Shown here in pieces: positions 23,302 to 31,727 of a stretch of 43,926 nucleotides of DNA. Position 1 is the first letter of the stretch; each line of letters starts with the position of its first letter. This stretch comes from Phycisphaerae bacterium (GTDB lineage Bacteria; Planctomycetota; Phycisphaerae; Sedimentisphaerales; Anaerobacaceae). Location: contig JAUXAL010000028.1 in the NCBI GenBank assembly GCA_030619925.1, forward strand, positions 1 to 43,926. Direction: 5' to 3'. Position numbers and translations under genes: made by a program. The notes under the pieces are model-generated. The model was not told the DNA's origin and ran no database searches. It saw only the letters and a program-made list of their open reading frames with translations.

Positions 23302-23333
23302 AAAAAGGCCGGGTTTTTAAGACCGGCCTTTTT
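23302..23333. terminator. Bidirectional intrinsic terminator
   Basis: AAAAAGGCCGG (23302-23312) pairs with CCGGCCTTTTT (23323-23333) around a 10-base loop. The A-tract and U-tract at either side make it work for both the polyprenyl synthase gene and the convergent porin gene. Confidence 0.9.
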
Positions 23334-23363
23334 ACTGACATCGTAAGAAATTACGCAGTCATT

Positions 23364-24182
23364 TTAGAATTTGTACGACAGACCCAGGCCAATCCACCAT
23401 TCGTCCGACTCATTAACCGTGTCATCCATTGATGCCTGATAGTAAAGTGCCGGGACAAAGGCGACGTTTTCGGTGAGGTCGAACTCTGTTGAGACGCCAA
23501 GAACAGCGTGTGACCAGTCTTGGTCTGCCCCGAGAACGCCATCGTTGTAGGTCATATCTGCAGATAGATGGAGGGTCTGTTCGGGGATTTCCGGCAGCGG
23601 GCCCGGTACCGTCAAGTCATAATCAAGTCCGACGACATGTAGCCACCCACCAACGGTACGGTCGATAAGTGAAAGGGCTTGATTCGAGAGGGCATTGCTT
23701 TCGGACGGCCACAGACAAATGATGGTATAGCTGGGGACGACGCCAAGGGGGCATATCTCCGGCAAGGAAAGCGATGCGAAGAATTCCTGCATATCCGCAA
23801 CGTTGCTGGAATTATCCGGCAAGTTATAGTAGACCCAGCCCACCGTATAGTCAGTGGCGTAAGTTTCGCCTTCGAAGAGACTGTTGCCGTAGTATAAAGT
23901 CAAGTCCAGCCTCTCCAGATCTTGGAATGGGACACCCTCCACATTTCCGCTTTTGTTGGCCCTTGTGCTAAGAACATTCAAGCCAAATCCTGTGTCGTAC
24001 AAGTCAAGGTCGATGCCCAATTGAAGTGCGCTGTGGTTATTCTCGAACCAGTCATAACCTCGCCAAATATAACTGCTTAAGAAGGTTAGGTCGACAGTTC
24101 CGCTCAACTCGCCTTCCTGGGCCTGGGCAAAGCCCGCTGCGCTCAACAAGATTACGGCAGCTAACAAAATTCCTTTCTTCAT
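23364..24182 (-). CDS. Predicted outer-membrane porin-like protein
   Basis: A 272-residue exported protein. The signal peptide is MKKGILLAAVILLSAAGFAQA. The mature part is beta-strand-like with alternating aromatic residues and ends in LGLSYKF, a C-terminal Phe as in many outer-membrane barrels. The N-terminal SSYIWRGYDWFENN block resembles TorF-type putative porins. The start is taken as ATG 24182 because GGAG lies six bases upstream; an upstream TTG (24197) and ATG (24188) are open in the same frame but fit the ribosome site less well. Substrate is unknown. Confidence 0.72.
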   Translation of the reverse strand: MKKGILLAAVILLSAAGFAQAQEGELSGTVDLTFLSSYIWRGYDWFENNHSALQLGIDLDLYDTGFGLNVLSTRANKSGNVEGVPFQDLERLDLTLYYGNSLFEGETYATDYTVGWVYYNLPDNSSNVADMQEFFASLSLPEICPLGVVPSYTIICLWPSESNALSNQALSLIDRTVGGWLHVVGLDYDLTVPGPLPEIPEQTLHLSADMTYNDGVLGADQDWSHAVLGVSTEFDLTENVAFVPALYYQASMDDTVNESDEWWIGLGLSYKF

Positions 24183-24406
24183 GTTCATCTCCTTCAAAAA
24201 TCTCTCTACCTAAAACTTACTTCACACGCTACACAAAATTTTCTCTCCGATATAACGTTAAACCACCCACCTGCCACCTGGAGAGTTTATCGGTATGTGG
24301 CTACAAATCAAATGAAAAAAAAAGTTTTTTTTGGATTTTTTTGCGTGGGCTGTGGCGCCGAACCGGGGGCGAAAGGCTGGTATAAAAACCCTCAGAAATT
24401 AAATTT

Positions 24407-24435
24407 TCGACAGTTTTGCGTATCTCGCATATAAT
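24407..24435 (+). promoter_or_regulatory. Strong sigma-70 type promoter directly before rarA
   Basis: TCGACA at 24407-24412 (five of six consensus bases) and a perfect TATAAT at 24430-24435, with 17 bases between them. The AT-rich sequence upstream could act as an UP element. The expected transcription start is at about 24441-24443, which coincides with the first ATG of rarA. Confidence 0.65.
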
Positions 24436-24442
24436 ATGCTCG

Positions 24443-25813
24443 ATGTGTGCAAACAAGGGCAATAAAACTCTGTTCAGCGGGTCTGAAGAGGTCAATATAG
24501 ACTCGGCAGCGCCACTGGCGGTTCGGTTAAGGCCGAGAAAGCTCGATGAATTTATCGGACAAAGGCACTTTCTTGGGCCCGATAAGCTTCTGACAAGGAT
24601 GCTCGAGGCCGACAAGCTCAGCAGTCTGATATTCTACGGCCCGCCCGGGGTCGGCAAAACCTCGCTGGCGGCAGTGATTACAAATTACACGAAGGCCAAA
24701 TTTCACTATCTCAGTGCACCGGCGGCCAGCGTCAGGGATATTCGGCAGATAATCACTGCCGCCCGCGACAGACTCGCAGCCAGCGGGGCCAGGACCGTGC
24801 TTTTTATCGATGAAATTCATCGCTTCAACCGTGCTCAGCAGGATGTCCTGCTGGACGATGTCGAAGCGGGGGTCTTGATTCTCATAGGCGCAACTACTGA
24901 AAATCCGTTTTTTTCGATCATTTCGCCGTTGATTTCCCGCAGCACCGTGTTTCATTTTGAGCCGCTCAGCCAGGAAGACATTTTACAATTGCTAAAGACC
25001 GCGATTGAGGATACCGAGCGGGGGCTTGGTAAATTTGATATCGAGGCAGATGAAAAGACACTGAAATTCCTGGCTGTGATGAGTGACGGTGATGCCAGAA
25101 AGGCCCTGACAGCTCTTGAGATAGGCGTGTTATCGCAGGCTGCTCGAAGGCCCAGGGCAAAAATAAAATTTAATCTGGAAGTTGCGAAGGAGTCGATACA
25201 ACAAAAGACGATTGACTACGACGGAACGGGCGATACGCACTATGATTTGGCAAGCGCCCTGCAGAAGAGTATGCGGGGCAGCGACCCTGATGCCACGGTC
25301 TATTGGCTTGCCCGGATGTTGGCGGGCGGCGAGGATACGCGTTTTATTGCCCGGCGGATTGCGGTTTGCGCGGCTGAGGACGTGGGAAATGCCGACCCAA
25401 TGGCGACGGTTTTGGCAGCCGCAGCCGTTCAGATATCTGAGTTTGTGGGTTTGCCGGAAGCTCAGCTGGCACTGGCGCAGGCGGCGTTATATGTTGCTTG
25501 TGCACCAAAATCGAATGCTGTAGCTTCTGCTATTTGGCAAGCGGTGGCCGATGTAAAACAGCAGCCGACTAAACCGGTGCCGAAACATCTAAAGGATAGT
25601 CACTATCCGGCTGCAAAGAAATTGGGTTTCGGCGCTGACTACAAGTATCCGCATAATTTTAAGGATGGCTTCGTGCTGCAGGAATACCTTCCGGCGGCGA
25701 TGAGGAAAAAATACTATATACCGAAAGACAGCGGATGTGAAAAAAATATTAAGCGTTATTTACAAAAGCTGCAAAGCCTGATACAAAGTAGTAAACTTGA
25801 TGCTGGGGGGTAA
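24443..25813 (+). CDS. rarA: Replication-associated recombination protein A (AAA+ ATPase)
   Basis: A 456-residue AAA+ protein of the RarA/MgsA/WRNIP1 family, which acts at stalled replication forks. PLAVRLRPRKLDEFIGQRHF is the family start near residue 25. Walker A is YGPPGVGKTSL, Walker B is VLFIDEIHRFNRAQQD, and sensor 1 is LIGATTENPFF, diagnostic for RarA. The C-terminal domain with SNAVASAIWQAVADV and YPHNFKDG is intact. ATG 24443 lies at the predicted transcription start, so the mRNA may be leaderless; a TTG at 24416 is inside the promoter. Followed closely by the cyclo-ligase and L,D-transpeptidase genes, which may share its transcript. Confidence 0.94.
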   Translation: MCANKGNKTLFSGSEEVNIDSAAPLAVRLRPRKLDEFIGQRHFLGPDKLLTRMLEADKLSSLIFYGPPGVGKTSLAAVITNYTKAKFHYLSAPAASVRDIRQIITAARDRLAASGARTVLFIDEIHRFNRAQQDVLLDDVEAGVLILIGATTENPFFSIISPLISRSTVFHFEPLSQEDILQLLKTAIEDTERGLGKFDIEADEKTLKFLAVMSDGDARKALTALEIGVLSQAARRPRAKIKFNLEVAKESIQQKTIDYDGTGDTHYDLASALQKSMRGSDPDATVYWLARMLAGGEDTRFIARRIAVCAAEDVGNADPMATVLAAAAVQISEFVGLPEAQLALAQAALYVACAPKSNAVASAIWQAVADVKQQPTKPVPKHLKDSHYPAAKKLGFGADYKYPHNFKDGFVLQEYLPAAMRKKYYIPKDSGCEKNIKRYLQKLQSLIQSSKLDAGG

Positions 25814-25839
25814 TCAAGGCCGGAAAGAGGAGTAGCTAA

Positions 25840-26430
25840 ATGGACAAGGCCGAGTTGCGCCACAAGTTACAGAATTGCTTACTTGCCATACCCTCGGAGC
25901 AAAGGGACGAAAAAAGCCGAAAAGCATGCCAGAATTTGGTTTCGACATCGCAATTTCAAAGTGCATCAACGGTCATGATGTATTTGTCCCTGCTGCACGA
26001 GGTCGACACTTCCGAGGCTATACTTCACGCCTGGCAGCTCGGCAAGACAGTAGTGGTGCCGAAGATTTCCTGGCAGCAAAGGCATATGATAGCGGTGCAG
26101 ATAAACTCATTGGAAACAGGTTTTTCGACGGGAGCTTCCGGTCTGCGAAATCCGATAGCAGGCCTGCCAATGCCGTTTGAAGAGATTGATTTGGTGGTTA
26201 CGCCGGCGGTAGGATTCGATAGGAAAGGCAATCGGCTTGGCCGAGGCAGCTCCTATTACGACAGGTTTTTTGCTAACGAGGAACTTAAGGCTGCCAGATG
26301 CGGCTTTGCTTTTGCAGAGCAGATTGTTGAGTCGATACCGGTGACAGAGCTTGATGAGCCGGTAGATTTTTTGGTGACTGATGAGGGTGTAATATATTTT
26401 AAGGGACCCCGCAAGGCGGGAACCCAATAA
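25840..26430 (+). CDS. 5-formyltetrahydrofolate cyclo-ligase
   Basis: A 196-residue enzyme that converts 5-formyl-THF to 5,10-methenyl-THF with ATP. SLLHEVDTSEAI near residue 50 and the C-terminal VTPAVGFDRKGNRLGRGSSYYDRF (about residues 125-148) are the family signatures; the usual GxGxGYYDR appears as GRGSSYYDR, a mild variation. Length is normal. ATG 25840 has a GAGGAG Shine-Dalgarno sequence. It is 26 bases after rarA and 18 before the L,D-transpeptidase gene, so an operon is likely. Confidence 0.92.
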   Translation: MDKAELRHKLQNCLLAIPSEQRDEKSRKACQNLVSTSQFQSASTVMMYLSLLHEVDTSEAILHAWQLGKTVVVPKISWQQRHMIAVQINSLETGFSTGASGLRNPIAGLPMPFEEIDLVVTPAVGFDRKGNRLGRGSSYYDRFFANEELKAARCGFAFAEQIVESIPVTELDEPVDFLVTDEGVIYFKGPRKAGTQ

Positions 26431-26448
26431 CCGGAAAGGAGAATAAAA

Positions 26449-27576
26449 ATGGCTCGTTATCCTCGCAGCTCGCAAGGTAGGCGAAGAGATAGAACCCGAA
26501 GCTGGGCATATACCATTTTGGCTTTGCTTATTACTGCCGTGATAATTGCTTTTATTTATGGCCCTGGTCCTTTCGGCAGAAACAAAGGCGATACTGTTGA
26601 GATTCTACCTGAGGCCGATGTGCCGGAAGCGACCGAAACAGGATTGTATTCGGTTACCGAGCCGGAGCCACGGTTGGAGCCGGAGCCACAGTTGGAGACG
26701 GAGCCACGGTTAGAGCCGGAGCCACAGTTAGAGCCGGAGCCACAATTGGAGCCGGAGCCTGTGCTGGAACCGAATTTGCCAAAAATTGAGCTGGAACCGG
26801 CTGTTGAACCTAATCCCGAGGCGGCCAAGCTAATTGCCGAAGCCATGGCGGTGCTCGGCGAAAAGCCCAGCAGGATTATAGATGCACGTGAGAGGTTAAA
26901 CGAGGCACTGCGAATACCCATGAGCGGCCAACAGCGAGCATTTGTGAAGGACCAGCTCTCCGAGCTTGCGGATCAATGGCTGTTTAGCAGACGATTTTTC
27001 CCCCAGGACAGGCTTTGTGAGAGTTTACAGGTCAAGCCGGGCGATCAACTCAGAAGAATCGGCGAGCGATATAAGGTGCCGTACGAGATTCTTATGGAGA
27101 TTAACAATATCAGCCGTCCCGAAGGCCTGAGAGCGGGAGAGAGGATAAAGGTCATTAACGGCCCGTTCCATGCGAAGGTATATCTTTCAGCTTTTACGAT
27201 GGATTTGTATCTTCAGAACACTTTCGTTCGAAGTTTTCCTGTGGGTCTGGGCAAGCCTGGTATGGAGACACCGACAGGACTTTGGCGTGTCAAAGAGGGG
27301 GGAAAGCTGATGAAGCCGGTCTGGACGGATCCAATTACTGGTAAAACATATTACCCTGAAGACCCGGATTATCCTTTAGGCTCGAGATGGATAGGACTGG
27401 ACGGTATTGAGGGGGGGGCCGAAGGCAGGACCGGCTTTGCCATTCACGGCACAAAGGACCCAGACGAAATAGGGACCGCAGGTTCACAAGGGTGTATCCG
27501 CCTGCATAACGGTGATGTGATATTGGCCTATAAGTTGTTGGCGCCGATTCATTCCTTAGTCAGGGTCGAAGAATAA
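26449..27576 (+). CDS. LysM and L,D-transpeptidase (YkuD) protein with Pro/Glu repeat stalk
   Basis: A 375-residue envelope enzyme. A signal anchor lies near residues 21-40 (TILALLITAVIIAFIYG). Residues 71-106 are six copies of the hexapeptide EPEPxL, a stiff acidic stalk. A LysM-like domain follows (CESLQVKPGDQLRRIGERY, near residues 188-235), then the YkuD domain from about 240. The catalytic block is FAIHGT...GSQGCIRL, with the active Cys near residue 350. These enzymes form 3-3 cross-links in peptidoglycan or anchor proteins to it. AAAGGAG supports the start. The 3' end overlaps the convergent methyltransferase gene by 17 bases. Confidence 0.9.
   Translation: MARYPRSSQGRRRDRTRSWAYTILALLITAVIIAFIYGPGPFGRNKGDTVEILPEADVPEATETGLYSVTEPEPRLEPEPQLETEPRLEPEPQLEPEPQLEPEPVLEPNLPKIELEPAVEPNPEAAKLIAEAMAVLGEKPSRIIDARERLNEALRIPMSGQQRAFVKDQLSELADQWLFSRRFFPQDRLCESLQVKPGDQLRRIGERYKVPYEILMEINNISRPEGLRAGERIKVINGPFHAKVYLSAFTMDLYLQNTFVRSFPVGLGKPGMETPTGLWRVKEGGKLMKPVWTDPITGKTYYPEDPDYPLGSRWIGLDGIEGGAEGRTGFAIHGTKDPDEIGTAGSQGCIRLHNGDVILAYKLLAPIHSLVRVEE
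26659..26766 (+). repeat. Six tandem copies of an 18-bp coding repeat
   Basis: The unit GAGCCGGAGCCACRGTTR (six codons, EPEPxL) occurs six times without gaps inside the L,D-transpeptidase gene. Copies differ by one to four bases. Copy number probably varies between strains. Confidence 0.9.
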
Positions 27577-28570
27577 AATAAGGGATGTTTTTTGGCTGTA
27601 TAGATGAATCAATAGACGGCTTCTTTATCTTTTGTTTCTGCGCGTTGAGTGTGTTTCTTTCCCAGAATACGCCCTGGTGGTATCCCTGAATTGTTGTATC
27701 AAGCTGGGCTAAGTGCAGGCGTTTTGCAGCGAGCAGGCAGTATTCTTTTTCGATTTCAACTCCGAGGAATCTGCGATTCAGCTTTTTAGCCGCTACGAGA
27801 CTGCTTCCAACGCCCATAAAAGGGTCAAAAACCAAGTCGTTTTCATTTGTGCTTGCCAGAATTAATTTCGCTAACAGTTTTTCCGGTTTCTGTGTAGGGT
27901 GGTCGGTGTTCTCCGGCATCGACCAGAAGGGCACTGTAATATCGTTCCACAAATTTGACGGATGTGTCAGGCGGAATTGGCCGTCAGATGAAGCCTGCCA
28001 GTCTTTTGGTGCACCATTGGTATCAGTGTAAGGGGCCAGGACTTTGCGCTTGAGCTTTACGTCGGCTATATTGAATACATAATCATCTGAAACAGTGGCG
28101 AACCAAATATCTTCCGAAGCATTCTTCCAGTTTCTTTTTGCGCCCCTGCCTTTTTCCCTCTCCCAGGTGATCCGATTTCTTACCTTCAAGTGCTTTTCTA
28201 AAACAAGGTGGACTGCTGTTGACGAATGCCATTCAGAGCATACATAGACCGACGCGGTACTCTTAAGTGTCGGCAGCAACTTAACCAGCAGGTTCTCAAA
28301 CCACTCGGCGTATTTTGCGATGCCCTTTTTCCTGAAGGTAGTCGAGTCGAAGGTCTTGGTAAGATTATAAGGCGGGTCCAATATCAGCAAATCAGCGAAG
28401 CTATTCGGCAAAAAACCAAGTACCTGGAAAATGTCCTGGTTTACTATTTTGTTTTCGATAGTATTTATATATGCAGCTTTGGAAATGCGAATCGGATTCT
28501 TGCTGTAAAATTCTTTTTCTGCCGGGCTGAGCGTTATCGTCCGATTTCTGTGTGCGCGAGCCTTATCCAT
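27560..28570 (-). CDS. DNA methyltransferase (N6-adenine/N4-cytosine, beta class), no restriction partner
   Basis: A 336-residue methyltransferase. Catalytic motif IV DPPYN is at residues 65-69 and the SAM-binding motif I (LVFDPFMGVGSSLVAA) is near 245-260. The order IV before I marks the beta class. HPTQKPEKLLAKLI before motif I is also typical. DPPY fits N6-adenine methylation, though N4-cytosine cannot be excluded. A GCGGAGG Shine-Dalgarno sequence precedes ATG 28570. No endonuclease gene is adjacent, so it is orphan within this window, as in regulatory methylases of the CcrM/YhdJ kind. Its 3' end overlaps the L,D-transpeptidase gene by 17 bases. Confidence 0.88.
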   Translation of the reverse strand: MDKARAHRNRTITLSPAEKEFYSKNPIRISKAAYINTIENKIVNQDIFQVLGFLPNSFADLLILDPPYNLTKTFDSTTFRKKGIAKYAEWFENLLVKLLPTLKSTASVYVCSEWHSSTAVHLVLEKHLKVRNRITWEREKGRGAKRNWKNASEDIWFATVSDDYVFNIADVKLKRKVLAPYTDTNGAPKDWQASSDGQFRLTHPSNLWNDITVPFWSMPENTDHPTQKPEKLLAKLILASTNENDLVFDPFMGVGSSLVAAKKLNRRFLGVEIEKEYCLLAAKRLHLAQLDTTIQGYHQGVFWERNTLNAQKQKIKKPSIDSSIQPKNIPYFILRP

Positions 28571-28652
28571 ATGTCCTCCGCAATTTCCCCTTTAAGTGGC
28601 ATCATTTCTTCGCTATTGGATAATTCTTTCTACCCTCCCTGGAAAATGACCT

Positions 28653-28970
28653 TCATGCGGCATATATTTCTCTTCCTTCTTGTAGTACAGTTCGATAAAT
28701 TAAGCCGATATTATCTTTATGCTTTTCTAAAACACTTGGTGTTGCCACTAAAATATCAAAAGGAACCCCTAACCCTCTAATTTGCCGATACAATAGTTGT
28801 GCAGTCCGTCGGCAATGAATACCTTCGGGCATCACTACCAGGACATCAATGTCGCTCTCTGCATCCGCTTTGTCTCGAGCAGATGAACCAAAAAGAATTA
28901 TCTTTAGCGGATGTACAACTTCGACGATGCTTTGTACAAGTGGTTCAATCGCTTTAGAATTAGGCAGCAT
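28653..28970 (-). CDS. Minimal nucleotidyltransferase (MNT/NTP_transf_2), without HEPN partner
   Basis: A 105-residue protein with the polymerase-beta-type motif GSSARDKADAESDIDVLVV near residues 27-45, where the GS and DxD residues bind nucleotide and metal. A third acidic residue near FDILVA is present. MNT proteins often act as antitoxins that AMPylate HEPN ribonucleases. The HEPN gene is expected next to it, but the 80 bases before the methyltransferase gene contain only a short ATGA-overlapping frame of eight codons (MKVIFQGG). The start is set at ATG 28970 with GAGGT just upstream. Function as a solitary enzyme is open. Confidence 0.75.
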   Translation of the reverse strand: MLPNSKAIEPLVQSIVEVVHPLKIILFGSSARDKADAESDIDVLVVMPEGIHCRRTAQLLYRQIRGLGVPFDILVATPSVLEKHKDNIGLIYRTVLQEGREIYAA

Positions 28971-29011
28971 ATCTAACCTCAATTTTACTCACCTGGCCAT
29001 TTCAGTCAATT

Positions 29012-30280
29012 CTATGCGGATTCTTTTTTGGCTTTTCGTTTTGCTGTGAACAATTCGGTCTTTCCCTCGACGATGTCGCGGGTAATGACATATTTTGCGG
29101 GCTTGGACTCTTCCGGCAGTCGATACATTAAGTCAACCATCAGCTCTTCAGCAATCGAGCGCAATGCCCTGGCGCCCGTGTCCCGCGTGAGGGCTTTTTG
29201 GGCCAGCGCATGTAAGGCATCGTCCGTAAATTTAAGCTCGGCGTTTTCCATCTCGAAGAATTTTTGATACTGCTTGCACAGGGCGTTTTTGGGCTTGGTT
29301 AGTATGTCCATAAGCGCATCTTCATCGAGAGCGCAGAGCGTGGTAATTACCGGGAGTCTGCCCACCATTTCAGGAATCATTCCATACTCGATGATGTCTT
29401 CCGGTATGACCTGCCCAATTATATCGCTGTACTCGGTTTTTTCGTCGGTTCTGCCGGACAGTTCCGAATTGAAGCCTATCATTTTTCTGCCGAGCCGCTT
29501 CTTGACGATATTTTCCAGACCCACAAAAGTTCCGCCGCATATAAAAAGTATCTGCGTGGTGTCGATTTGTATGTAGGATTGTTCCGGATGCTTTCTTCCG
29601 CCCTGCGGCGGGATGTTGGCGGTAGTTCCTTCGAGCATCTTTAACAAGGCCTGCTGGACGCCTTCTCCGGAGACGTCACGGGTGATTGAAACATTCTGAT
29701 ACGTTTTGCCGACCTTGTCTATTTCATCGATATAGACGATGCCTCGCTGTGCGGCTTCTATATCATAGTCAGCGGTCTGCAGCAGTCGCAGCAGGAAATT
29801 TTCAACATCTTCGCCGACGTACCCGGCCTCGGTAACAGTGGTTGCATCGCATATTGCGAACGGCACCTCCAATTTACGGGCAAGGGTGCGGGCAAGCAGC
29901 GTTTTACCTGAGCCGGTCGGGCCAATCAAAAGAACGTTGGATTTGTCTATCTCAATATCGCTGTCGTTACTATCGCTGTGCAGAAGCCGTTTATAGTGAT
30001 TATGCACCGCAACTGAAAGATATCTTTTGGCGTGTTCCTGCCCGATTACATATTGGTCCAGATATTCTTTTATTTTTCTCGGCCTGGGCATCTCTTTTAG
30101 ACCAACGCTGCTGCTGGTTTGTTTGCGGTTCTGCCGGATGATGTTGTGACACAGTTCGACGCATTCCGGGCAGATAAAGACCTTGTTCGGGCCCTCTATG
30201 AGCGTATCAGCCTGGCTCGCCGACCTGCCACAAAAGCTGCAGATTGCCTTAGGTTTTTTCGTGGTTGTTCGCTTGGCCAT
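29012..30280 (-). CDS. clpX: ClpX, ATPase subunit of the ClpXP protease
   Basis: A 422-residue unfoldase. The N-terminal zinc domain has CSFCG and CPECVELC (about residues 14-42). Walker A is [23 protein letters not shown] is the pore-1 loop, and [10 protein letters not shown] is Walker B. The C-terminal domain is complete ([18 protein letters not shown]). It recognises tagged substrates and feeds them to ClpP, which is not in this window. Downstream genes on the same strand are the MNT and methyltransferase genes, 41 bases and more away. Confidence 0.96.
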   Translation of the reverse strand: MAKRTTTKKPKAICSFCGRSASQADTLIEGPNKVFICPECVELCHNIIRQNRKQTSSSVGLKEMPRPRKIKEYLDQYVIGQEHAKRYLSVAVHNHYKRLLHSDSNDSDIEIDKSNVLLIGPTGSGKTLLARTLARKLEVPFAICDATTVTEAGYVGEDVENFLLRLLQTADYDIEAAQRGIVYIDEIDKVGKTYQNVSITRDVSGEGVQQALLKMLEGTTANIPPQGGRKHPEQSYIQIDTTQILFICGGTFVGLENIVKKRLGRKMIGFNSELSGRTDEKTEYSDIIGQVIPEDIIEYGMIPEMVGRLPVITTLCALDEDALMDILTKPKNALCKQYQKFFEMENAELKFTDDALHALAQKALTRDTGARALRSIAEELMVDLMYRLPEESKPAKYVITRDIVEGKTELFTAKRKAKKESA

Positions 30281-30329
30281 TATTGTCTTCCTGTTCTCAA
30301 ATTAAATCCTGTTTTTCCCCACTTTGCAT

Positions 30330-30358
30330 ATTGTACGGCCTCACAGCTATTTATGCAA
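30330..30358 (-). promoter_or_regulatory. Candidate promoter for clpX
   Basis: On the minus strand TTGCAT (30353-30358) and TACAAT (30330-30335) are separated by 17 bases. The -10 box is good, the -35 box weak. It lies about 50 bases upstream of the clpX start, in the gap after korC. Confidence 0.4.
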
Positions 30359-30401
30359 ATTATTTAGCGACTTGAGTTGTTGTCTTTCGCGTAAGAGTCA
30401 G

Positions 30402-30986
30402 CTATTGCTTCTTTGCTCGAGACGTGCAACAGGCTTTGGCAAATTCAGCGCCCCTGCGTAGAGCTTCGGCGTTGACCGGCAATGTTTTATGATACCTTTT
30501 GGCAAGGACATCAGGTAAAGCCTGGGCCGCTGCATCGGGAGTAAGATGACCTCGCTTTTGCAAATACGCGCCAAGGGCCACCATGTTGGCGCTTTTAGGA
30601 CTGCCCAATTCAACGGCTAATTCGTCGGCCGGCACCGTGATTATCTCGATTGAATCATCAAGTTGCGGCTCGGTGTCAATCAGGGAGCTATTCATTATTA
30701 ACAGTCCGCCGGTTTTAAGACGGGGGGCGAATTTATTCAGCGAGGCCTTGTTCATTACAATCAGCGAATCGGGCCTGCCGACCACGGGGCAGGCGATAGG
30801 CTCATTTGCGAGAACAACCATACAATTGGCGGTTCCGCCGCGAACCTCGGCGCCGTAGGAGGGCATATAGGTTACCTCTTTGCCGGCCTCCATCGCAGTC
30901 TGGGCCAGCAATCTGCCGGTCAACATAATTCCCTGGCCGCCGAAGCCGGCAATGATAATCTCTTCGTAAAAGCCATTTGCCGTCAT
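30402..30986 (-). CDS. korC: 2-oxoacid:acceptor oxidoreductase, gamma subunit
   Basis: A 194-residue gamma subunit. IIIAGFGGQGIMLTGRLLAQ at the N-terminus and YGAEVRGGTANCMVV near residue 45 are the family's signature. ATG 30986 is chosen because it starts two bases after the korB stop; the open frame to 31043 lies inside korB. Together with KorA, KorB and KorD it forms a ferredoxin-dependent enzyme that oxidises a 2-oxoacid with CoA. The 2-oxoglutarate (Kor) type is favoured by the separate-subunit order DABC, but branched-chain 2-oxoacid (Vor) substrates cannot be excluded. Confidence 0.88.
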   Translation of the reverse strand: MTANGFYEEIIIAGFGGQGIMLTGRLLAQTAMEAGKEVTYMPSYGAEVRGGTANCMVVLANEPIACPVVGRPDSLIVMNKASLNKFAPRLKTGGLLIMNSSLIDTEPQLDDSIEIITVPADELAVELGSPKSANMVALGAYLQKRGHLTPDAAAQALPDVLAKRYHKTLPVNAEALRRGAEFAKACCTSRAKKQ

Positions 30987-30988
30987 TT

Positions 30989-31723
30989 TCAACCCTTTAA
31001 GCGTCCCAGGGGGAAAACTTTTGTCATTTCTTTTTCGATCCATTCCATCGATTCAGCCGGGGTCATCCGCCAGTAAACCGGACAGGGTGAAAGCAGCTCA
31101 ACAAGCGAGAAGCCTTGAGCGCCGCCCACTTGTAGCTCGAACGCATGTTTGATAGCTTTTTTGGTTTTGCGGATGCCAGCTGCGCCGCTGAGCGCGCAGC
31201 GCTCAACATAAATTGCGCCTGGCAATAGTGCCAATAATTCGGATACTTGCAGCGGAAAACCCTCGCCGGCGGCCTCTCGGCCCTGCGGCGTTGTTGCTGT
31301 TATCTGACCGAGAACGGTCGTCGGCGCCATCTGGCCGCCCGTCATTCCGAAGACGGCGTTGTTGATGAAAATAACTGTTATTTGTTCACCTCTGTGAGCG
31401 GCGTGGATGATCTCGGCAGTCCCAATCGCTGCCAGGTCGCCGTCGCCTTGATATGAAAATATTATTTTGTCCGGATTGGTCCTTTTCATACCCGTCGCGA
31501 CAGCCGGTGCTCTGCCGTGCGCTACCTCTATCATATCGACATCAAGGTAATCATACGCTAACACCGCGCATCCTACGGGCGCTATGCCGATGGTGCGGTC
31601 GCGGATGTCCAGCTCATCGATCGTCTCGGCTATCAATCGATGAGCAATCCCGTGGCCGCATCCGGGACAATAATGCGTTGGGCAATCCTTAAAAGTAGGT
31701 GTTCGCGTAAATACTGTTTCCAT
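30989..31723 (-). CDS. korB: 2-oxoacid:acceptor oxidoreductase, beta subunit (thiamine diphosphate-binding)
   Basis: A 244-residue beta subunit. CPGCGHG near residue 17 is the [4Fe-4S]/TPP-region motif of the short KorB type. SYQGDGDLAAIGTAEIIHAA, followed by INNAVFGMTGGQ, is the thiamine diphosphate and Mg-binding block (GDGD...NN). ATG 31723 begins directly after the korA stop; the upstream frame to 31810 overlaps korA and is not used. It is the catalytic subunit. Confidence 0.9.
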   Translation of the reverse strand: METVFTRTPTFKDCPTHYCPGCGHGIAHRLIAETIDELDIRDRTIGIAPVGCAVLAYDYLDVDMIEVAHGRAPAVATGMKRTNPDKIIFSYQGDGDLAAIGTAEIIHAAHRGEQITVIFINNAVFGMTGGQMAPTTVLGQITATTPQGREAAGEGFPLQVSELLALLPGAIYVERCALSGAAGIRKTKKAIKHAFELQVGGAQGFSLVELLSPCPVYWRMTPAESMEWIEKEMTKVFPLGRLKG

Positions 31724-31727
31724 TTTC

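Noticed and set aside
28571-28652. A HEPN toxin gene after the MNT gene
   Set aside because: Frames here are eight and about 23 codons long and carry no RxxxxH motif. At most a relic could remain.
28226-28780. Plus-strand open frame of 184 codons across the methyltransferase and MNT genes
   Set aside because: It is antisense to two recognisable protein domains and has no Shine-Dalgarno sequence or domain of its own.
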